Assembly (NCBI GenBank): GCA_950106755.1
Contig: OX467085.1
Span: 3,720,001-3,784,000, forward strand
Direction: 5' to 3'
From: Climacium dendroides
Lineage: Eukaryota; Streptophyta; Bryopsida; Hypnales; Climaciaceae
DNA length: 64,000 nt
Both the position numbers and the translations under genes were made by a program. Shown in pieces: positions 56,993 to 64,000 of this stretch. Each line of letters begins with the position of its first letter. The stretch's first letter is position 1. A model generated the notes under the pieces. The model did no database searches and was not told the DNA's origin. It worked only from the letters and a program-made list of their open reading frames with translations.

Positions 56993-57600
56993 AATCCGAC
57001 GTCTCCTTCCGTCGTCTCCCAGAATTGCTCAACTCGATATGTTGGAGTGGAATCCGAATCCTCGGATTTGGTCCAGTTGGATGTGTATCCTTCCGGCGTA
57101 CTGGTTTCCCCTAGGTGTTCTTCCGGACGCTAGGGTAAAGTGACTGGAGGGTCTCCGAAAATGAACGCCCTCTTCTCCCAGTTGACCTTGACCCTGGCTA
57201 GGTATAGCCAAGGTCTACCCTGAAGCAAAGGAAACGGTCGGCCCTCTCCATCTGAATCACCAAGTAGTTGAATACATAGGTATTCCTATGAATCTGGGTT
57301 GGTAATCCGGAGAGCTTCCCTACCGGAATGACCCGTGATTGATCCGCCATCCGTAACGTCTACTGCGTATCCTCAAAAGAGGTATACCCTAAATCAAGTG
57401 CCGTACTCTCGAGGATTAATTTCACTTTGGATCCTCCGTCCACCAGCACATTCCGGATGGTACATCCGTCAATCTCTACCGTCAATTCAGAGCTCCAAAG
57501 TCTTCTAGCTCCGCAAAGTTGACTGCAATAGGGGGGAGTCTGATTGCTCGTCTGCGTGATCGGATCAAAGACTCCTTCAGTTGTTTCTGATAATTGGGAT
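56993..57600 (-). pseudogene. Ty3/gypsy protease fragment
   Basis: The minus strand encodes GGSKVKLILESTALDLGYTS, a retropepsin loop (first Asp region disturbed), then LRMADQSRVIPVGKLSG and FPLLQGRPWLYLARVKV. This parallels the plus-strand protease at 46,400-46,700. A stop is in frame near 57,360. The fragment ends where LTR copy 2 ends (56,967). Confidence 0.7.
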
Positions 57601-57652
57601 TATCATGTAACAACTATCCAATGGTAACATTGGCCTTTTGGGCCTTGATATC

Positions 57653-58660
57653 TTAGAGGATATCATACTCATCCACCTGGATTCGGGAATCCGATCTGAG
57701 TATAGTCTCCGGCATAATCACCTTCCGGATTGGTTCGTCTAGTTCTTGTGTCCAAATAATCTCCACTCTAACTTCGTGGCTAACGTCCGGAAATTTGGGA
57801 GCGACTGCTACCCCTTCCTCGTCTTGCGCCATGCCTCTTTCACTTTGGGATTCTCCGAAATGGTCCGAAGGGTCCGGAGTTTTGTTTGCTCCTATCGTTC
57901 GGCGATGAAGACGAAACTTTCTTCTTTCTTCTGCACGCTTACGAGTGGAGCTACGAGTGCTCACTTGGGTGACTTGGATTGCTCGTTTTTTCGTTAGCTC
58001 CATCGGACACCGTCAACGATCCGGATTCTTAATGCCCTCGGTGCTTCCGTAGTTCAACGCTATCTTCTCTCGAGGTGGCACCTCCACTTATTTGAACGTA
58101 ACCCGTGGACGTGCCGGTTCTAGACATTCTTCGGCATGATGTCCATACTCTCGGCAGTTTTGGCAAGGCAAGGGTAAAGGCTTGCCTTGTCCGGATCTGG
58201 GGTATGGGCACTGGTTCAAATAGTGGGATGGATCCCCACAATTGAAACAGGCCCCATACTGCTTTTCCATCGGGATCGGTGGTCTTGACGGAAGGGAAGG
58301 CCCTCCATAAGATTCTACCGGTCACTGCATGATGGTGTAACGTCTTGCTGGGTCTGGGTACTCCCGATTCAGTTGGTATGGAGCTCACTAGATCGGTTGT
58401 GGAGCTCGACCCCATCCGTATGATGGAGCAACTTGATACACCGGTACTTCCTCTGCCTCTTCCTCCTCAAGTTCCGGAAGGGTGTAGTAAACTGCTCCTT
58501 CCTCATCCACGAATTGTACCTTTCTGGCCAATAGTCGAAAACACTCATTTGGGTAGTGTCCGGCTTGTCCACATCGTGTACACCAAACGTTCACTCTTGC
58601 TACCTGTAGCGACTAGTCGGACCAGTATTCCTCCAGTTAGTCCTTAATTCGCATCATGCA
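57653..58660 (-). pseudogene. Ty3/gypsy gag nucleocapsid fragment
   Basis: One minus-strand frame holds three zinc knuckles: CTRCGQAGHYPNEC (about 58,585), CFNCGDPSHYLNQC (about 58,250) and CQNCREYGHHAEEC (about 58,170). They are separated by VQFVDEEGAVYYTLPELE and a Pro/Arg-rich segment. Nonsense codons near 58,385, 58,325, 58,088 and 58,010 leave the frame unshifted. A basic block (RSSTRKRAEERRKF) and an acidic spacer continue to 57,653. It is the minus-strand relative of 45,346-46,293 and keeps the His that is Tyr there. Confidence 0.8.
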
Positions 58661-59352
58661 AAGGCCCACTTAGAGTAAACCGCTCCAGAATCGTCTCCAC
58701 GAGGACTTGAGTTTTACAGATCTATTCCAATCTAAGCATTCACTTTCTCTCTGTCAGACTACTCCGGACTATAGGTCCGGTCCGGACACTAGTGCCGGAT
58801 GGGTTCTATCAGAAGCGAAGAAAATAGATTTTATTTATTTCAAATAGAATTTGAAGTAAGAAATCCATTCATAGTACATTTTCTGTATTCTGTGGGGTAG
58901 AAATAGAAAAATTACTAGAATTATGGATTAACAACTGTAGAGGCTCTTAATTGCTGTAAAATGGTTAAGGAGGAAGTTTGCACTTTCTGTCCTAACCGGA
59001 AACCGGAGCCTGGAGAGTTGTCCAAAAAGTATTTTCAAAGACTTTTTGTAGTATCGGAACTAGATCCGGAATCAATCCGGAACTATTCCGAACTAACAGA
59101 TCCGGAATTCGGAAATGTCTAGGATCCGGATGAAGATCCGGATAGGATCCGGAATCCGGAAAATGATTCGGAACAGAAACCTCATACCAGGCGGTAACGA
59201 AGACGACTCCGGCTAGAAGCGGAAGGGCAAATCCGGAACGAGCAGATCCGGAATGGACAATTCCGGAATGGATCCGGAATTTTAGGGATTTCCAGAAATT
59301 TAGGAAGATCCGGAATTCTAGGGATTTCCGGATTTATAGGATCTGATGCTAG
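58661..59352. other. TCCGGA-dense non-coding stretch
   Basis: No gene was seen. Bases 59,040-59,340 are packed with TCCGGA/ATCCGG words, including near-palindromic TTCCGGAATCCGGAA. It may be LTR or internal sequence of an unplaced element. Confidence 0.4.
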
Positions 59353-60418
59353 CCTTTCCGGATATCCCGGGAGGTTCAAGGATTGGTGGCCTGGATTTCC
59401 GGGTTTCCTTTTCAGGCTTTTAGGAGTTGACTTTGGGTTTTTGTGTTAGTATTTTAAGGGCAGGCAAGTTAGTTGTCTACCATTCCATTCTACTCCATTC
59501 CGTTTTAGTGCTTTCACGTATGTATTACAATTCTCTTTTCTTAATCTAAGTCAGCTAGGATACCTCTAGCTGCACTTTTGCTTAGATAGGGTCTTTTGGT
59601 TGAGTGTATGCATGTGTGTGTAACCTTGTACTGGAGATAGAGAAGGGAGGGAGAGGAGGGGAGGAATCCGGATCTTGGGCTACTGATCTCTTGGTGTTGA
59701 GCTGAGTGGGAGGAATGCGAACTGAATAAGGGAGTGTAAGTGTGACGTGCTTTTAAATTGCCGGAATGGCAATCCGGTTAAGAAGGTAGAGGGCCTTGCA
59801 AGTCCAAAACCAGGAGGGTTCTGTGCAGAGATAAGCAACCGCCAAAGGAAAGGAACTCTTGCTACTCCGGAAGGTCTACCAACCTCCCCCTTGGTACATT
59901 GTCTTCCCCTTGAGACTCTATTCCTTTGGGTCTATGAGTTCGGATCCGTCGTTGTAGTAAAGAGAGGTGTGAGAATTTCTTTGTGTGACCTGATTCCGGA
60001 TCGGCCAATCCGGAAACTGTGAAAGAATACTCCTCCCTCCTCCTACAACTGTGTTGTCTTGGGTGTGTTGTTTAGTAGATTTAGAGTATAGAGAGGATAA
60101 TTGTACAAGTGGTGAGTCCCTACCCCTTTCTAGATCAAGGGTGGACCCTCTGAGGGTAAAACAGAGGCAACAAAACCAGTAACGGAAGAGAGACGGAACT
60201 CAGTTCCGGGTGTGTCCGGATCCGGAACAGAATCCGGAATGTACTAAGGTTCCGGAATGAGATAGGGAAGTGAAATAAGGAGGATTGAGGGTGTAGTCAC
60301 GATCCGGATACTTCTAATTCAATAGATATCATACTAGAGTTCCCTAGAACGATAATTCGTGTCATCTTGCAACCATTTGTCGTTAAAAGGATACTTACGG
60401 CTAACTGCGCGTACGACA
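59353..60418 (+). repeat. Truncated large LTR (3' portion)
   Basis: Matches 55,902-56,967 and 43,810-44,890 throughout (CGGATATCCCGGGAGGTTCA, GGGCAGGCAAGTTAGTTG, end GCGTACGACA). The 5' two thirds, including ORF-L, are missing. Confidence 0.85.
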
Positions 60419-61310
60419 GGTTCTGGAAGAATCCGGAAACCGTTCAGTGCCCCTTCCGGGATCCCTGGGTTTGGGTGACGAGTGGCCAGATCCACCGTCC
60501 GGATGCTTACCGTGTCTGGAAACACGCTCTCTTTCTCTCTCTCTCTCCTACTAGTACTTAACTTAACTCTTTAGGGACCGGAAGTGTCCTCCTATTCCGT
60601 CGCCTCACAAATCCGGAAGGCCTTTTGGATTAGGTTACGCAGGGACGGTCAAGGACTACAACGACATTCTAGCCTTAACCAAGCGTTGAGCCTCTTGTCG
60701 ACCGAGTGGGTTTCCCTGTACTCTCTTGGGTTTGCGCCGAGGCTTTGACTCTGTTCTACGGGGAATTCCGGCAATCTGGAATTCGGGCACAGCTTGCGAC
60801 ACTTCCGTACACGAAAGTTGCTAGCAGCCTCTCAGATACCCCTTTCACCTAAGGCTGTATCCTACACGCAGGCTATATCGGCATCCGAGCAGTACTACAC
60901 TAACACTACTGCTAGAACCATCCAGATGATCTCCCCATCAAGTTAGTACCTCCGGAAAAACCGCTCACGAAATCGACTCTTGCTACACAAGGTAAGTTCT
61001 CAGTCTCCGGAAAAGCAAGAATGGACCCACACCTCCCACAAATATAGACCGTATACCAAAAAGATAAGAAAATGGATACTCCAAACACTTAGAATTAAGC
61101 TCAGAAAAAGGTACAATGCTGAAACTATAAGATGGCTGTGAATGACCAGAAAGGCCATCAAAACTCCTACTTGTACTAAGACTAACATCATCCTAAAAAT
61201 CCTACAAAACATTCTTACTGGCCCGCTAGATTTCCGGTAAATCCCAAATCCTATTTTTCCGGCTTTGACGGCCGGACTCCGATATTGCCGCTATACTACA
61301 CTACTGCACA
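60419..61310. other. Non-coding stretch with a CT microsatellite
   Basis: Immediately follows an LTR end but shows no primer-binding site. CT repeats occur at about 60,528-60,547. No coding frame with motifs was found. The minus-strand ORF-L fragment begins at its right edge. Confidence 0.4.
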
Positions 61311-62140
61311 CTATTCCTTGGAATCCGGATCCTTGGGAAGAACATAGTCCTTTAGTAAATCCAACTTTACCTCCTTCCGGCTACTCTCCGGAGAAAACAG
61401 GTTTGGACCCCTTTGTCCCCATCTTTGGACCTCCACGATATTGGGGTCCCTGTCTACACTCCGGGTCCTGACTACCGGAACTTCCGGACTCCCCCAGGAA
61501 TCCTTTTGGGTCTTCTTATGACGAGGAGAAGACTGTACCGTCCGACCAGCGTGAGCTTCCGGAGAAGTACCCGTCAGGTCGATGGTCGGAGTCACCGGAA
61601 GTAGATCTTCGCTTCCTTGAGGTACCACGGCTCCCCAGTCCATTCCTTTTGGCCTTCCGGCTGGTGGTGAAAGTTACGGATTCACCGGTACCACCGGTGA
61701 TACTTCAGTAACCATAGGTTCCGAATTGCTGCCTTTTGGAACCACCAAAGTTTGCGCGGAGGGGGGAGACTGAGGTACCGGATTCGACTCAGTGGGAGCC
61801 AAATACTCCATCATCTCCCTCATCTCTGCCCAGGATGCATCCATCCGTCTCACCTGCTCTAACAAGCACTTGACGATGTGAACCCAGTTTGAGTTGGCGG
61901 CTGCATCGAGGTTGGCTTCAAACAGCCGGGCTTTGTTGATACAATCCGCAGGTACGTCCAAAGAGCTCCGGAGCCGAACTATACCTTGACACAATGCCGC
62001 TATCTGCCGGCGGTGGTCCTCTTCTGTGAGCCGGGCCGTTTCTTGGGCTGTGCGGAGAGTGCTCTCCAAATCCACACATTGAGTCCCGGACTTGGTCCCG
62101 CAACGTCCGGTTCTCTACGTGTGGGAGCACGGAAATCCAG
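61311..62140 (-). pseudogene. ORF-L copy 3, C-terminal fragment
   Basis: One minus-strand frame is interrupted by TAA at 61,674. It encodes Glu/Arg-rich helix, then VPADCINKARLFEANLD and WVHIVKCLLEQV, matching the ITKARLFEE / VVHIFTDF block of the other copies. A Pro/Ser/Thr-rich tail with TPTIDLTG corresponds to QPIDLDSP of the solo-LTR copy. The N-terminal domain is missing. It ends toward 61,311 with LPKDPDSKE. Confidence 0.6.
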
Positions 62141-62844
62141 TCTTTAGGTTTAGAAGGGAAATAAGGGAAATAGAGCTCTTTTTACTCCCTATTTTTTGTT
62201 TTTCTTTAGAAAAGTAGACCGTAAGTAGTTAGGGACCGGATACCGGAAGAGGGTTACTTTAGAATAGATAATAGTGTTAACAGAAGTAATTGGAAACCGG
62301 AAACCGAAAGTCCGGAAACGGCATAGATAAGTCAGGAGTAGGTCAGAGTGATTTTCATTAGAAACCGGAAACCGGAATAAAATAGAAGACCGGAGACTGG
62401 AAACGGAAGACAGGTAATCTGGGTGTAATGGGTGCCTACCTAGTTCTAGACCATACTTGAGAGCGAGTCTATTTTGGGGAAAATGGTCACCTGTAACGGC
62501 TCGAGTGAATGCAGCCCTAGAAATAGGAGGGGCAGGTGGCTCAGACCTCCTTTTGCGCGGAAGCTACCTTGAGAAGAGATTGGTGAGGAGCATTCGAGGT
62601 ATACTTATATGTCAACCAAAGAGAAGAAGTTACGGGCTCAGTTTACGGACCGGATTAAGGACAGACGGGTCTCGAGAGGAGAGTTCACTTAGAAGTTCAT
62701 GTATGAGTGTGGAGTTAGGAGTGTACTGGTGAGGCGACTTTTGAAGAGGGTCCTTGAGCGGAATAGGAAGACTAAAGTGCGAGTGATTGTGAAACTCCAA
62801 ATAGTGATTCCGGTCACTGAGAGGGTTTGAGAGAACAGCCCACG
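62141..62844 (+). promoter_or_regulatory. Leader upstream of ORF-L copy 4
   Basis: Probably the 5' part of another LTR. It is CCGGAAACCGG-rich, with a TATA-like CTTATATGT near 62,605, about 240 bases before the ATG. The LTR start could not be fixed. Confidence 0.35.
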
Positions 62845-64000
62845 ATGGTGAGAGAAGAGGTAGCTGTATCCTTACGCATGGTGAAGCCGGTGGTACCAGC
62901 GGATCCACATGAGAAAGCGGAGCTAGAAGAAGACCTCCGGCAGATGGGATGTGAGGGATTTCTAGCCCGGCCATGGAATTTGAAAGACGAGGAGATCGTG
63001 AGGGAGGTAATCAGCGCGCCGCTAAGGAAGTGGAAGGGGATGTCGAGAAGCCGGCCTGAAGACTGGACTCCAACACTGTGGAGGGAGACATACGATTTCA
63101 AGAAGACGGACAAGGGACCGACTTCCCGGACGGATCGCTTCTACGTGGGTAAGTTCCAGAATCCCCCAACGAAGAAGGATGGTTTCCCTGTGGCAGAGTA
63201 CATAAATGGTAGGGAGAAACGTTTAATGAAGTACCTAGCAGCCATCCTTAGTCCAAAGCGACCAAACAAGATTACAGTCACCTTGGCGAACACTATTTTC
63301 GGTGCACTATCGGGTGACCGGAAAGTAGATTGGGGCATAGTGATGAGAGATCAGAGCAAGAGATTGGTAGGAGGTATAGGGAAGTCTAAGCCTTCCCCTA
63401 TAACCCCTTTTCTCTACCACTTGTATCAAGCACATAGCTGGCTTACAAATAGAGGGATAGATTCATATGATACGGCCAGAGCCATGTCAGAATTCGATAT
63501 AGAAGACCCGGATGAAGAAGCCGGGCAAGAAGAGGAAGATTCAGAGGCAGACAATATACCGGTCGAAGAAGCTAAGTCTCAGTGGAGGAGGCAGGACCGG
63601 AAAGAGAAAGACTCAGAGATAGGAGAGGGTAGTTAGGGAGTCGATCCGGTCTGGAACCAGGATCCCCTAGGTCGAATTGTGAGGGAACTCAGTGAGTTCC
63701 GAGTCCAGTACGGGAAGAGCCAGGAGACCATTCAAGAACTGTGTCAGCTGCTGAAGGTCAGTCAACCGCAGCAGCTCGTTGTCCAATTGGACCGGAAGAT
63801 GAAGGAAGCGGTGAAGAAAGAGCTGAGCAAAGCCGCGAGTAAGGTGGACCAGCTAATGAGGGAGTTGGAGGAAAAGAAAGAAGAAATGGACCAGCAGAAG
63901 AAATTCTCCAAGACAGCCGCAAAGAACCTTCAGGCAATCCGGGAGTTCATCGGCAATCCGGGCGAAGTTATCAACAAAGCAATGTTGTTTGATGAGAAGG
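62845..64000 (+). pseudogene. ORF-L copy 4, running off the window
   Basis: ATG 62,845 (MVREEVAV). The frame is open to the window end apart from TAG at 63,634. The N-terminal domain has LEEDLRQMGCEGFLARPWN, KITVTLANTIFGALSGD and PITPFLYHLYQ. An acidic stretch follows, then a long Lys/Glu/Gln coiled coil up to NPGEVINKAMLFDEK at the edge, aligned with the ITKAALFDSK block of copies 1 and 2. It is a third subfamily, clearly divergent from copies 1/2 and the solo-LTR copy. The 3' part lies outside the window. Confidence 0.65.

Overview
The window looks like nuclear DNA of a land plant or close relative. It has TTTAGGG-type telomere-like motifs, AAACCCTAA boxes, GT-AG introns of 180-530 bp, Ty3/gypsy LTR retrotransposons, a BED/DUF659 hAT transposase and CG- and CNG-rich repeats. 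A DUF7869-type protein and very large LTRs make me favour a bryophyte-grade genome (liverwort-like), but that is a guess. I see no rRNA, tRNA, CRISPR array or ordinary housekeeping gene. Almost every coding region is mobile-element-like and carries point nonsense codons.

Layout. (1) 1-3.4 kb: AT-rich DNA with degenerate minisatellites and a relic promoter module. (2) 3.5-12.6 kb, minus strand: one long multi-exon gene (gene A) whose reading frame continues through introns and nonsense codons. It encodes a ParB-like domain, a degenerate DNA-methyltransferase-like domain, an acidic/coiled-coil linker, an FCP1/NIF-like phosphatase domain and a Ser-rich tail. (3) 13.2-17.3 kb: tandem repeats and a fold-back element. 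(4) 17.3-21.7 kb, plus strand: a DUF7869-type gene, head-to-head with gene A. Both genes carry a 21-25 bp palindrome (TTATCGTCGA-N-TCGACGATAA), mostly in introns. (5) 22.2-24.4 kb: LTR end plus primer-binding site, a small MITE-like element and tandem repeats. (6) 24.4-41.4 kb: four genes, each preceded by a very GC-rich CGGTCGG/CGGACGG array and a TATA-like box. They are a RING/coiled-coil protein, a hAT transposase, a small protein sharing an N-terminal domain with the RING protein, and a protein kinase. Two arrays end in the hAT-like terminus CAGGGTTG. I read these as related mobile elements carrying different cargo genes.

(7) 41.4-64 kb: nested LTR retrotransposons saturated with TCCGGA. 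Their LTRs are about 3.4-3.5 kb and contain a long ORF of their own (here ORF-L). This is clearest in a complete solo LTR at 50,776-54,203 with a 5-bp target duplication (GCAAG). Between and beyond the LTRs lie a decayed Ty3/gypsy gag(NC)-PR-RT-RH-IN region (plus strand), a minus-strand gag-PR fragment, a third truncated LTR and two further ORF-L copies, one running off the window end.

Stop codons interrupt long, otherwise continuous frames while frameshifts are rare. TAG and TGA dominate, and at several sites a homologous copy shows the ancestral Gln or Trp codon. This fits deamination of methylated cytosines in silenced elements. I therefore call most of these genes pseudogenes; the kinase gene is the best preserved. 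All domain names come from motif recognition by eye; no search was run.
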